DNA of 64,000 bases from Paenibacillus sp. J45TS6 (GTDB taxonomy: Bacteria; Bacillota; Bacilli; Paenibacillales; Paenibacillaceae). A model generated the notes under the pieces. It did not search any database. It worked only from the letters and a program-made list of their open reading frames with translations, and was not told the DNA's origin. Positions 44,151 through 52,454 of this stretch are shown in pieces. The number at the start of each line of letters is the position of its first letter. Within the stretch, counting starts at the first letter, position 1. The DNA lies in the NCBI RefSeq assembly GCF_018403285.1, contig NZ_BOSJ01000002.1, positions 124,001 to 188,000 of the forward strand, written 5' to 3'. The position numbers and the translations under genes were made by a program.

Positions 44151-45392
44151 CTAAAAAGTAGTATGCTGCTCTCCCTGCTCATAAGCAAGCACTCTGGCAG
44201 CATTCATACGAGCATGAATTATAAACATAATAATGCTGATTCCTGCCGTAATCGTTGCAAAAAAAGCAACGGGAGCTAATCCCCCGGCATCAAACATGAT
44301 GCCCATTGCATAAGGACCAACGACTCTTCCTATCGCACCAATACCACCGGAGACACCCAAGTAAAAAGGTGCGGATTTTCCCGCATGATCGGAGATGAAA
44401 GCAGGTGTAGCAGGAGAGATCAGCATTTCACCAAGCGTTATGAGGATCATGGCCAGAATCATACCCGGATAATGTTGAAATAGAGCAATGACAGCAAAAC
44501 CCGCAGTATAAAGCACGGCACTGACTGTCATTTGGGCAGTGGATGTAGAAGCAATCGTCTTTTTAAGAAAGGAAGTCACAGGTTGAGCGACAAATATAAG
44601 AATTCCATTTAACGTCCATAGCAAGCTGTAAGCTTTCTTCTCCATACCTTCGGAGATGATATATGGCGACACCCCTGTATTCCAGATGGAATTACCGAGC
44701 AGAATGAAAAGGGTCCCCAAACTGAGAAATAAATACAGCCGCAGATTAAGCAGTAACTGCCAGGTGCTTTCCTTCTTTATCTGGGAAGAAATCTGTTTCT
44801 TTGGCACATAAACTTCGCCTTGCTGGTGATCGACCTTACTTAGATAAGAAAAGAAATACAGACCGAATCCGGCAGAAGTGATTCCGTTCGCAATAAAGCT
44901 CAGATGATACGAGATGTCTGCCAAAAAACCGCTGAGTCCCGTCCCTAGCGCAACCCCGATATTTTGAGCCACATAAATGACATTAAACAGTTCTCCGCGC
45001 CGCTCAGCAAATCGGAAACCGACAAATGCTTGAATCGCCGGCAGCGACATCGAGTTAAATAATCCAATCAGCCCCATCATGGTGATGAACAGCCACCAAG
45101 TTTGACTAATGACAGGCAGCGTAAAGAGCCCTAGCGCATTAAATAGAAGTGCTCCTACAATCAATTTCTTCACACCAACCCGGTGATACAGCGCCCCTCC
45201 AAGAAGCTGACCGGCAATACCGCCGATGGATTGAATCAGAATAACAAAACCAGCCTGTGTCATGCTCCGGCCCAGCTCATCGAAGACATACATTGTAGTC
45301 AGCGGCCACATGAGCGAACTGCCTGTTGAATTAACCAGACTAGCAATCAAAAAAACTTTTATTTCCTTTGGGTACGTATCGAGCCATCTCAT
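44151..45392 (-). CDS. MFS multidrug-type transporter
   Basis: A 413-residue, 12-TM major facilitator. LGGALYHRVGVKKLIVGALLFN corresponds to motif A, and the layout resembles the YttB/MdtG drug-efflux group. Substrate unknown. Upstream, at 45441-45480, four tandem 10-bp repeats with a helical-turn period precede it. No partner regulator is next to it. Confidence 0.85.
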   Translation of the reverse strand: MRWLDTYPKEIKVFLIASLVNSTGSSLMWPLTTMYVFDELGRSMTQAGFVILIQSIGGIAGQLLGGALYHRVGVKKLIVGALLFNALGLFTLPVISQTWWLFITMMGLIGLFNSMSLPAIQAFVGFRFAERRGELFNVIYVAQNIGVALGTGLSGFLADISYHLSFIANGITSAGFGLYFFSYLSKVDHQQGEVYVPKKQISSQIKKESTWQLLLNLRLYLFLSLGTLFILLGNSIWNTGVSPYIISEGMEKKAYSLLWTLNGILIFVAQPVTSFLKKTIASTSTAQMTVSAVLYTAGFAVIALFQHYPGMILAMILITLGEMLISPATPAFISDHAGKSAPFYLGVSGGIGAIGRVVGPYAMGIMFDAGGLAPVAFFATITAGISIIMFIIHARMNAARVLAYEQGEQHTTF

Positions 45393-45440
45393 GTCAGGTT
45401 CTCCTATGAAGTCTATTTGGCATATGAATTCAGATCATTA

Positions 45441-45480
45441 TCTTTCTGCATTTTTCTGCATCTTTCTACATTTTTCTAGT
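45441..45480. repeat. Four tandem 10-bp repeats upstream of the MFS gene
   Basis: Plus-strand units TCTTTCTGCA, TTTTTCTGCA, TCTTTCTACA, TTTTTCTAGT (consensus TYTTTCTGCA), 49-88 nt upstream of the MFS start. A 10-bp period places every copy on the same face of the helix. Could be a multi-site operator or a slippage-prone tract. Confidence 0.7.
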
Positions 45481-45573
45481 TTGTTCCAAACATATCCTTT
45501 ATGATAATTCTGTCATGAGATTTCGTAAAGCAAAGTTTCTGCGTACGCTGGCATAATCGATGTGCAAAAAAGT

Positions 45574-45617
45574 AAAAAAAAAACACCAGTGAACAGATTT
45601 GAAACCGTTCACTGATG
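45574..45617 (-). terminator. Hairpin with T run on the minus strand
   Basis: Minus strand CATCAGTGAAC / GTTCACTGGTG, then a run of ten T. Beyond the formate/nitrite transporter 3' end; may terminate that transcript, or be part of the unknown element at 45505-45806. Confidence 0.7.
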
Positions 45618-45630
45618 CTTAGAAGGTATC

Positions 45631-45792
45631 ATGAGAAAATTTTTAATCTCTGATGTTTCACCCTATATAAGGGCGGGTAATGAAGATCAAGGCATTATGA
45701 GACAGGCAAAAGACCTCCTCCACATGCCATATCATGGACCACTCCCGAAAATCCGTCATGAACAGGTTTCGTTCCCCCGAACCTGGCCATGA
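45631..45792 (+). CDS. Possible small ORF (53 residues), unassigned
   Basis: ATG at 45631 with AAGG 4 nt before it (close) opens a 53-codon frame, MRKFLISDVSPYIRAGNEDQ onward, ending PRTWP. Its stop lies inside the 3' arm of a strong terminator (45748-45806). Upstream on the same strand, TTGTTC (45481-45486), 16-nt spacer, GATAAT gives a possible promoter. I do not recognise the peptide. It may be chance reading of a small RNA of about 295 nt. The rest of the 45393-45870 gap holds the tandem repeat and hairpins listed separately. Confidence 0.25.
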   Translation: MRKFLISDVSPYIRAGNEDQGIMRQAKDLLHMPYHGPLPKIRHEQVSFPRTWP

Positions 45793-45806
45793 CGGATTTT
45801 TTTTAT
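45748..45806 (+). terminator. Strong terminator, plus strand
   Basis: AAAATCCGTCATG / CATGACGGATTTT 13-bp stem, inner stem CAGGTTTCG / CCGAACCTG, then eight T. It faces the plus strand although no annotated plus-strand gene precedes it. Confidence 0.85.
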
Positions 45807-45870
45807 AGTCCTGAATTAATTTCATATTATGAAATTAATTTCCTGCGTTTATTTTTTGTAATGTAAGATA

Positions 45871-46719
45871 TTATTCAGTAATGGACTGCATTGCTGCTGG
45901 ACTCGAACTCACAGGAGGCTCTGCCTCTTCTTTCGTTACTGAAGTACTAGCTGGTTTGTGGAGATAAACAGCATAATATGCTGCAGCTACAAAGATGGCT
46001 CCGCCCGTCAGATTTCCAAGCCAGACAGGAATAAAGTTCATGAAATACTGCCCCCAAGTAAAGTGCCCTTCAAAAATCGCTGCGGGAATAAGGAACATAT
46101 TAGCTACAACGTGCTGAAATCCTAAAGCGACAAAAGCGGTTGTCGGAATCCAGATTCCAACAATCTTAGCACTCATTGAATCCGCAGCATAAGAAAGCCA
46201 AACGGCTAGAGCGACCAGCCAGTTACAGCCAATACCAGAAACAAAAGCTTGCAGAAAGGAATCCTCAATTTTATGTCCTGCCAAATCCACCACTTTATCA
46301 AGGTATATACCTTGGCCTGTCAATCCCAGTACGTGACCAAACAAGTACGCTACAAAAACAGCCCCTACAAAGTTCGAAATTGTAACCAGTGTTAAATTCC
46401 AAAATACTTCTCGCGATGTAATTTTACGCGCCAACCGAGCAAGCGATAATGCCATCATATTCCCAGTGAGCAACTCTCCGCCTGCAATCAAGACCAGCGT
46501 AAGTCCGATGGGGAAAACAAGAGCTCCAATGAGTCCATTCATACTCCCCCATGCTTCAGGAGCCGCAGCAATCACTCGTATATACAATAGATATCCTAAG
46601 GCAATGTACGCACCTGCTAAAAAACCTAATATCAGAACCACTATAGCGGGATTATGTGCCTTATGCTCACCCGTATCCGCCGTTAACTCAGCAACTGTTG
46701 CCGGTTTTAATGCTGCCAT
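45871..46719 (-). CDS. Formate/nitrite transporter (FNT family)
   Basis: A 282-residue, six-TM aquaporin-like channel: FLAGAYIALGYLLYIRV, GLTLVLIAGGELLTGNMMALSLA, NLTLVTISNFVGAVFVAYLFG, SGIGCNWLVALAVWLS and VALGFQHVVANMFLIPAAIFEG with the central-pore His. FocA, NirC and others share these; the substrate (formate or nitrite) is not decided. It lies downstream of nox on the same strand with a terminator between. An FNR-like site at exactly class II spacing from a TACAAT box suggests anaerobic induction. Confidence 0.92.
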   Translation of the reverse strand: MAALKPATVAELTADTGEHKAHNPAIVVLILGFLAGAYIALGYLLYIRVIAAAPEAWGSMNGLIGALVFPIGLTLVLIAGGELLTGNMMALSLARLARKITSREVFWNLTLVTISNFVGAVFVAYLFGHVLGLTGQGIYLDKVVDLAGHKIEDSFLQAFVSGIGCNWLVALAVWLSYAADSMSAKIVGIWIPTTAFVALGFQHVVANMFLIPAAIFEGHFTWGQYFMNFIPVWLGNLTGGAIFVAAAYYAVYLHKPASTSVTKEEAEPPVSSSPAAMQSITE

Positions 46720-46765
46720 AGTCGGGATAACTTCCTTTCACCTATAGATTAAGTATCTCAGGTTT

Positions 46766-46808
46766 ATTGTAAATCTTCTCCCAACTCAAGTTTGTTACTA
46801 AAATCACA
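46766..46808 (-). promoter_or_regulatory. FNR-type promoter of the formate/nitrite transporter
   Basis: Minus strand TGTGA-TTTTAG-TAACA (46808-46793) matches TGTGA-N6-TCACA with one mismatch. 29 nt lie between its centre and TACAAT (46771-46766), which puts the centre at -41.5, the class II activator position used by FNR/CRP proteins. Confidence 0.6.
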
Positions 46809-46848
46809 CGTGCAATATTTTCATAACTCCTGGACATATTTCAGCATA

Positions 46849-46883
46849 AAAAAAACCATCCGTACAATGATGTACGGACGGTT
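46849..46883 (-). terminator. Intrinsic terminator after nox
   Basis: AACC-a-TCCGTAC / GTACGGA-c-GGTT with loop AATGAT and a T run on the minus-strand side, 5 nt past the stop. Confidence 0.88.
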
Positions 46884-46887
46884 CTTG

Positions 46888-48249
46888 TTATACAGATACT
46901 GTCTCTCTAGTTGGTACCGGCTCTAGTGCTGCTTGCCCTACTGTGTTAAGGAAATTCCAAGGTTTATTGTAGTGAGGCTGGAAGAAAAAGTCGATAAAGG
47001 CCAGCTGATCTACCGTCATTTCATTTTGAATGCATACGGAAATTGTATTGATTGACTGTGTTAAATCGACTTCACTCATAATCTGAGCACCCACAATTCG
47101 GCGGGATTCTGTCTCATAGATGACTTTTATAAGAACTTTCTCCGCAGTAGGCATAAACTCAGGACGGTAACTATCTTCAATCGTAACCGCTTGGACCGCC
47201 ATGCCTGCCGCTTTTGCTGCAGCTTCCGTTACTCCTGTTCCTGCAATATTCTGTTCATAAATTTTAATTCCTGATGTCCCTTGAGTACCCATATATGGCA
47301 TAGTAGGGTTTACCAGATTTCGAGCTATAAGCATGCCCATACGAACTGCATTCGTTGCTAGTGGAATATAAGCATTCTGACGAGTTGGATTATAATAGAT
47401 GGCTGCGCTGTCCCCTGCTGCGAAAATATCAGGGTTGCTTGTGCGCATATAACGATCTACAAGGATCGCTCCATTTGGCATCATATCCACTTTCCCCTTG
47501 AGTAAAGCTGTATTCGGACGGAATCCGATACAAAGGATAACTAGATCTGTACGGTATTCTCCTTTATCGGTTACGACCGCAGTGACTTTTCCATCTTGCC
47601 CTTCAAATCGGCTTACTTTCTCACCGAGAACGAGTTCTATTCCTTTATCCGTAAGCGATTTTTGGATACGATCCGTAAATTCAGCGTCAAGATATTTATT
47701 TAGAATTCGATCTTCTGCATCGATTAAAGTAACTTCTTTCCCATTCATTTGGAATGCTTCGACGAGTTCAATACCGATGTATCCTGCACCGACGACAGTC
47801 ACATGACGAACATCTTTGGATTTTTCGATAATCGTGTTGGAATGGTTATAATTTTTGCACAGGAGTACGTTTTCGAGTCCAACGCCCTCAAAGTTTGGAA
47901 TAATAGGCCAAGAACCTGTTGTCATAATCAGTTTATCGTAAGTGTCTGTGATTTCCTCGCCTGTTTCTAAGTTGCGCGCCGTCAGCTTGCGACCTTCCGT
48001 ATCAATATCTGTAACTTCGTGCAGCATTTTAGTTTCGACTCCAAGTTCTTTCAACTGCTCAGGAGAAGAGTAAAACAAACCATCTGGGTCTTTCACTACC
48101 CCGCCAACATAGAGCGCAATACCGCAAGATAGAAAAGAAATATTATCATTACGTTCATATACCGTAATCTGAGCATCGGGGTAAAGTTTAGCCGTATTCA
48201 CAATAGCAGCCGTACCTGCGTGTGTACATCCAACAACAGCAATTTTCAT
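46888..48249 (-). CDS. nox: NADH oxidase (water-forming) / CoA-disulfide reductase family
   Basis: A 453-residue FAD/NAD pyridine nucleotide-disulfide oxidoreductase: KIAVVGCTHAGTAAI N-terminal FAD motif, redox Cys42 in NISFLSCGIALYVGG, TVVGAGYIGIELVEAF NAD motif, DIFAAGDSA second FAD motif. A single active Cys and this length fit H2O-forming NADH oxidase; CoA-disulfide reductase is the alternative. AGGAGG precedes the ATG. Three TGTGA-N6-TCAC[A/T] sites upstream, one inside the promoter spacer, imply Rex or FNR control, which suits an NADH-linked enzyme. Confidence 0.9.
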   Translation of the reverse strand: MKIAVVGCTHAGTAAIVNTAKLYPDAQITVYERNDNISFLSCGIALYVGGVVKDPDGLFYSSPEQLKELGVETKMLHEVTDIDTEGRKLTARNLETGEEITDTYDKLIMTTGSWPIIPNFEGVGLENVLLCKNYNHSNTIIEKSKDVRHVTVVGAGYIGIELVEAFQMNGKEVTLIDAEDRILNKYLDAEFTDRIQKSLTDKGIELVLGEKVSRFEGQDGKVTAVVTDKGEYRTDLVILCIGFRPNTALLKGKVDMMPNGAILVDRYMRTSNPDIFAAGDSAAIYYNPTRQNAYIPLATNAVRMGMLIARNLVNPTMPYMGTQGTSGIKIYEQNIAGTGVTEAAAKAAGMAVQAVTIEDSYRPEFMPTAEKVLIKVIYETESRRIVGAQIMSEVDLTQSINTISVCIQNEMTVDQLAFIDFFFQPHYNKPWNFLNTVGQAALEPVPTRETVSV

Positions 48250-48299
48250 AATAGAGTTCCTCCTAGAGATAAATGATATAAAAGCACATTGATTTTAAT

Positions 48300-48317
48300 T
48301 TGTGAAAACTTTCACTA
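48300..48317. promoter_or_regulatory. Rex-like box 3 in the nox leader
   Basis: TTGTGAA-AACT-TTCACTA matches the Rex consensus TTGTGAA-N4-TTCACAA except at one position. It is about 50 nt before the nox start. Confidence 0.65.
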
Positions 48318-48398
48318 AATAGGCTATAAAAAATTCATGGATATGTGTTTGCTTCCGCCTGACGATCTTTTCTATAGATTCTTAGGCATTGGTTTGAA

Positions 48399-48416
48399 TT
48401 GTGATTTAATTCACTA
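48399..48416. promoter_or_regulatory. Rex-like box 2 in the nox leader
   Basis: TTGTGAT-TTAA-TTCACTA differs from TTGTGAA-N4-TTCACAA at two positions. It lies just downstream of the predicted nox start site. Confidence 0.6.
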
Positions 48417-48430
48417 ATGTTTATATCCTG

Positions 48431-48459
48431 ATTATAATGTGATCTTTTTCACATTGCAA
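48431..48459 (-). promoter_or_regulatory. nox promoter with Rex/FNR-type palindrome in the spacer
   Basis: Minus strand TTGCAA (48459-48454), 17-nt spacer, TATAAT (48436-48431). The spacer is filled by the palindrome TGTGA-N6-TCACA (48438-48453). A protein bound there would block RNA polymerase. The 400-nt nox/MFS gap also holds the two further boxes and the MFS promoter. Confidence 0.75.
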
Positions 48460-48534
48460 GCCCCTTTTTATTATTTTTCCAAGATTTTTTGGCTGTTCTA
48501 CACTCACTGAGCACTTTTATGAGTAATATTTAAA

Positions 48535-48562
48535 TTGTTTTTACAAATATTAGGAGTAGAAT
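48535..48562 (+). promoter_or_regulatory. Promoter of the plus-strand MFS gene
   Basis: TTGTTT (48535-48540), 16-nt spacer, TAGAAT (48557-48562), about 90 nt before the ATG. Confidence 0.5.
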
Positions 48563-48650
48563 AAAGGCTAACTTATTGATTATACGACCTCGCATTTTAT
48601 TGTCATGCAAATTGGGCCGGGGGGTCGTTCAAGCGAAAGGACGTGTCTCG

Positions 48651-49901
48651 ATGGATTTCCCTTGGAAACGAAATCTCGCTGTACTCTGGATCGGTGTCTT
48701 TTTTTGCAGTACAGCCTATTCGATTTCTATCCCCTTCTTACCTATCTTTATGAATACAGAACTTGGCATCGGAGAAAATAGGCTCGAATTATGGTCTGGT
48801 GTAGCCTTTGGGATTACCTTCCTTGCCAGTGCACTCATTTCTCCCTTTTGGGGCTCCTTAGCTGATAAATATGGGCGGAAACCGATGCTGATAAGGTCTG
48901 GTTTCGCCCTTTCCCTTCTTTACCTGATCAACTACTTCGTACATGACCCTTACCTGTTTATTATTGTACGAATCTTTCAAGGGTTACTGGCTGGATTTGT
49001 TCCCGCATCCATTGCTCTTGTCGCCACCAATACTCCAGAAGCAAAGACAGGATATGCGCTTGGGATTATGTCCACTGCTGGTGCGACAGGCAGTATCATT
49101 GGTCCACTCATCGGAGGTGTGGTCAGTCACTACTATGGCAATCGGAACGCCTTTTTATTTTCTGCGATTATAGTGCTTGTCTCCGCTCTGATTGCTACCT
49201 TTTTTGTGAAGGAGCATAATTTTGATCGTTCCGCACCCCGTTCCAGAGTAAGAGATGACATTAAGCAAGCGTCTGCCAACAAACCCTTTATGGCACTGCT
49301 TGGTGTTATGGCAGTAACTACGTTCTCTGTCATGATTTTAGAACCGCTGCTTACCGTGTACGTCATGGAGATGGGTGTCGACAAAAGCAGTGCTTCCCTG
49401 ACTTCGGGCATCATCTTCTCTTCTGTCGGAATCGCTACAATTATCATGGCTCCTCGCTGGGGTAAAATCGGGAGAAAAATCGGCTACGCCAAAGTACTTA
49501 TCATTGGGCTAATCGGCGGTGGACTGGGAAACATCGCTCAATTCTTTGTGAGTGACTATATCGGTTTTGGAGCCCTTCGCTTCGGATATGGTTTGTTTTT
49601 TGCAGCTGTATATCCCACGATTAATGCACTTATTGTAGAAACTACAGACTCTTCTTTTCGAGGAAGGGCGTTTAGTTTGAATCAATCGGTCTCACAGCTG
49701 GCTACAATGGCAGGACCCATTGTAGGTGGATTACTCGGCATCTGGCTGCCAATCCGCTGGATCTTCATTTTAAATGGCTTGACACTGCTTGTAGCCGCAT
49801 GGCTTATTATTCGCAACAGTAACCTCCACCTCATGATCAAATCTGCAAAACCGAAACGAATCACGGTGAGGCAGCAGACTCATCTCAAGCAGAGGTCGTA
49901 A
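48651..49901 (+). CDS. MFS transporter, DHA1 drug:H+ antiporter type
   Basis: A 416-residue, 12-TM protein: PFWGSLADKYGRKPMLIRSGFALSL is motif A, and GLLAGFVPASIALVATNTPEAKTGYALGIMSTAGATGSIIGPLIGG is motif C of the 12-TM DHA1 group (MdtG-like). Probable multidrug exporter. The open frame begins at 48576, but the family start with AAAGGA about 10 nt upstream is ATG 48651. Divergent from nox. Confidence 0.87.
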   Translation: MDFPWKRNLAVLWIGVFFCSTAYSISIPFLPIFMNTELGIGENRLELWSGVAFGITFLASALISPFWGSLADKYGRKPMLIRSGFALSLLYLINYFVHDPYLFIIVRIFQGLLAGFVPASIALVATNTPEAKTGYALGIMSTAGATGSIIGPLIGGVVSHYYGNRNAFLFSAIIVLVSALIATFFVKEHNFDRSAPRSRVRDDIKQASANKPFMALLGVMAVTTFSVMILEPLLTVYVMEMGVDKSSASLTSGIIFSSVGIATIIMAPRWGKIGRKIGYAKVLIIGLIGGGLGNIAQFFVSDYIGFGALRFGYGLFFAAVYPTINALIVETTDSSFRGRAFSLNQSVSQLATMAGPIVGGLLGIWLPIRWIFILNGLTLLVAAWLIIRNSNLHLMIKSAKPKRITVRQQTHLKQRS

Positions 49902-49911
49902 TTGTAAACCA

Positions 49912-49945
49912 AAAAGCATCATGGACAAACCCATGATGCTTTCCT
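49912..49945 (+). terminator. Terminator after MFS gene
   Basis: AAGCATCATGG / CCATGATGCTT stem with a 6-nt loop and TCCTT tail, 13 nt past the stop. Confidence 0.8.
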
Positions 49946-49991
49946 TATATCTTTTTTCAAGGGAATCATTGATGAAATCTAAAAGCAGCCA

Positions 49992-50468
49992 TTATAATAA
50001 TTTTTCAATAAGTGCTGTCATCTCTTCCGGAGATTGCTTAGGTTCAAAACGCTCCACAACTTCCCCATTACGATCTATTACAAACTTTGTAAAGTTCCAC
50101 TGAATGTCGCTGCTCTCTCCGCTGCCAGGTTTTTGCTCCTTTAGGTATTGGAAGATTGGGTGTGTATTCTCTCCGTTTACATCAACCTTAGCAAAGACGG
50201 GGAAACTGACACCATAGTTAATTTGGCAAAATTCTTCAGCTTCTTCACTCGAACCCGGTTCTTGTCCACCAAACTGATTGCATGGGAACGCAAGAACGAC
50301 CAACCCTTGGTCTTTATAACGATCATATAACTTTTGTAATTCCCCATACTGCGGAGTCAGTCCACACTTACTGGCTGTATTAGCGATAACAACTACCTTG
50401 CCTGTATACATCTCTAGTGAAACTTCCTGATTTGTCGGTGTCACTGCTTGATACGAATAAATAGACAT
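49992..50468 (-). CDS. bsaA: Glutathione peroxidase-like thiol peroxidase
   Basis: A 158-residue thioredoxin-fold peroxidase. Active Cys35 in NTASKCGLTPQY (Cys, not selenocysteine), Gln in LAFPCNQFGGQEPG and Trp in DIQWNFTKFV make the catalytic triad. In bacilli these enzymes are usually thioredoxin- or bacillithiol-linked rather than glutathione-linked. GGAGG precedes the ATG. Confidence 0.94.
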   Translation of the reverse strand: MSIYSYQAVTPTNQEVSLEMYTGKVVVIANTASKCGLTPQYGELQKLYDRYKDQGLVVLAFPCNQFGGQEPGSSEEAEEFCQINYGVSFPVFAKVDVNGENTHPIFQYLKEQKPGSGESSDIQWNFTKFVIDRNGEVVERFEPKQSPEEMTALIEKLL

Positions 50469-50574
50469 ATTTTATTCCTCCTCTTTTCTTACTAAATGCT
50501 TCTGGTAAACTATACTATACCCTTTTTCCTTCCCTTCAAAATTCTCTATGTAACCCCACACTCCCTGCTATTAC

Positions 50575-50612
50575 AAAAAAACAAAGACCAAGGATACTTT
50601 CTTTTCCTTGGC
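50575..50612 (-). terminator. Terminator after the amidohydrolase gene
   Basis: Minus strand CCAAGG / CCTTGG with a 12-nt loop, then TCTTTGTTTTTTT. The stem is short; the T tract is good. Confidence 0.6.
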
Positions 50613-50656
50613 CAATATACTCACCCCACCTGGGCTTACCTCATCCCATCGTCCTG

Positions 50657-52306
50657 CTAAACACTATTTCCATAGATGAATTTGCCGTCCCTTAATGTAG
50701 CGAAGATCGAAATGTCCTTAATTCGAATCGGCTCCACCTCGGTCGGATCTTCCTCTAGAATGACGAAGTCTGCTCTTTTTCCGCTTTCAATCGTTCCTGT
50801 CTCTGCTTCTTCAAAATTCAGTTCTGCACCATAACTCGTCATCGCCCGCAGAGCGGTCAGCGCATCAATTCTTTGCTCCGCACCTAATACTTTACCGCTG
50901 CTTGTTACCCGATTCACCGCGGCCCATACTAAGAATAAAGGAGAGATGGGAGTCACAGGGCAATCGGAATGAAGAGTGAACAGCACTTTAAGCTCCTTTG
51001 CCTCTGCAAGCGGACTAATTCGAGCCGCACGCTGCGGTCCAAGAAACAGCTTCTCGTGCCGATCCCCCCAATAATAAACATGATTGATAAAAAAGGAACC
51101 TGCTACCCCGAGTTTTCTCATTCGCTCCAGATCTTCTGTGGTAGCTGTCTGAACATGCTCGATCCGGTGCCGATGATCACTGCGTGGATTCGATGTCAAT
51201 GCATATTCAAATGCATCTAATATGGAACCAATGGCCCGATCTCCGTTCCCATGTATTGCGATACGGAATCCTTTATCGTGCCATTCCTTCACTTCCCTAT
51301 TTAATTGTTCCTGTGATTTAATGAGTTCACCATACCGCTCGACATCACAGAAGTACGGCTCCCGAAGGGCACCGGTCAGTCCTTGAATGGACCCATCTTG
51401 AAACAGTTTCACGCTGTCGAGCGAAGCTCTCCCTCCAGATCGCTCACGAAGGTAAGCATCCACCTCCTCTGCTGTCATCGATTGCAGTTTTTTATCCTGA
51501 TTTAGCTTATCGCTGGATATCATCAGCTTCATGCGAAAGGGAATGGCTTCTTGTTCAATTGCCTTCATACATAAATCAATATCATCTATATCCATACTCA
51601 CGCCCATTTTGGCATCCGTAGAAGTCGTAATTCCCTGAGCAGCATAAGTATAAGCCTCCTCTCGAAGTAAGGAGAGGACTTCTTCTTCACTTGGTCCCGG
51701 CAGATGCGAGCCGACAAGCATTGTCGCCCCTTCATAGAGAATGCCATTTAATTGTCCGCTGGCATCCCTCCCAAGACGACCTCCCTTTGGATCCTGCATT
51801 GAATCACTAATACCTGCTATAGATAAAGCAACTGAGTTCGCTACACATAAATGTCCCGAAATGTGATAAACCACAACCGGATGATCCGGGGCAGCTGCGT
51901 CGAGATCTGCTTTCGTCGGATGCCTCATATCGAGTAAAGATGTATCGTCATACCCGAAACCAACAATCCAGGTTTCTTTTCCAACTTCCGAAGCCTTTTC
52001 AGAAATTCGCTTTTGAATATCAGCAATCGTTTGATTCAGCGGGCTTTTGCAATCAATGAATCGTTTCAGCATAATTGCACTGATTAAGTGATTGTGTGTT
52101 TCAATAAACCCAGGAAGTACCGTTTTCCCTTGGAGATCAATAACCGCATTGTCGTCAGACAGCGTGATTTCTTCCCGTGCAGGGTTTTTCTCCTTCCACA
52201 AGGCGCTGATTTTACCATTCTTCACACCAATCGCCCCTGCTTTATTGTTATCACCATCTAAGGTCAGCACATTTGCATTAATTAACAACAGATCAAGTTC
52301 TATCAT
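50657..52306 (-). CDS. Amidohydrolase family 3 protein (YtcJ-like)
   Basis: A 549-residue metal-dependent hydrolase: LPGFIETHNHLISAIM near residue 64 (family metal site ending in HNH rather than the usual HxH), AIHGNGDRAIGSILDAFEYA, HRIEHVQTA and LFTLHSDCPVTPISPLFLVWAAVNR, ending with GKRADFVILEEDP. Members include YtcJ and exoenzyme-regulatory homologues; true substrates (N-acyl amides or imidazolones) are unknown. Stand-alone gene. Confidence 0.88.
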   Translation of the reverse strand: MIELDLLLINANVLTLDGDNNKAGAIGVKNGKISALWKEKNPAREEITLSDDNAVIDLQGKTVLPGFIETHNHLISAIMLKRFIDCKSPLNQTIADIQKRISEKASEVGKETWIVGFGYDDTSLLDMRHPTKADLDAAAPDHPVVVYHISGHLCVANSVALSIAGISDSMQDPKGGRLGRDASGQLNGILYEGATMLVGSHLPGPSEEEVLSLLREEAYTYAAQGITTSTDAKMGVSMDIDDIDLCMKAIEQEAIPFRMKLMISSDKLNQDKKLQSMTAEEVDAYLRERSGGRASLDSVKLFQDGSIQGLTGALREPYFCDVERYGELIKSQEQLNREVKEWHDKGFRIAIHGNGDRAIGSILDAFEYALTSNPRSDHRHRIEHVQTATTEDLERMRKLGVAGSFFINHVYYWGDRHEKLFLGPQRAARISPLAEAKELKVLFTLHSDCPVTPISPLFLVWAAVNRVTSSGKVLGAEQRIDALTALRAMTSYGAELNFEEAETGTIESGKRADFVILEEDPTEVEPIRIKDISIFATLRDGKFIYGNSV

Positions 52307-52454
52307 TTTAAAAAATCCTCCTGCCTATAAGCTCGAGATATCTGCAAAATCCAGTCCACTTAATATGCCCAAAATAAAACAACTCATGATTTCGCTTGAA
52401 TCTTCCAAATATTGAGATATAATATAAAAAATCATGAGATGAGGAGCCATGGAT

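Noticed and set aside
45441-45480. CRISPR-like array
   Set aside because: Units are 10 bp with no spacers and no cas genes; it is a simple tandem repeat.
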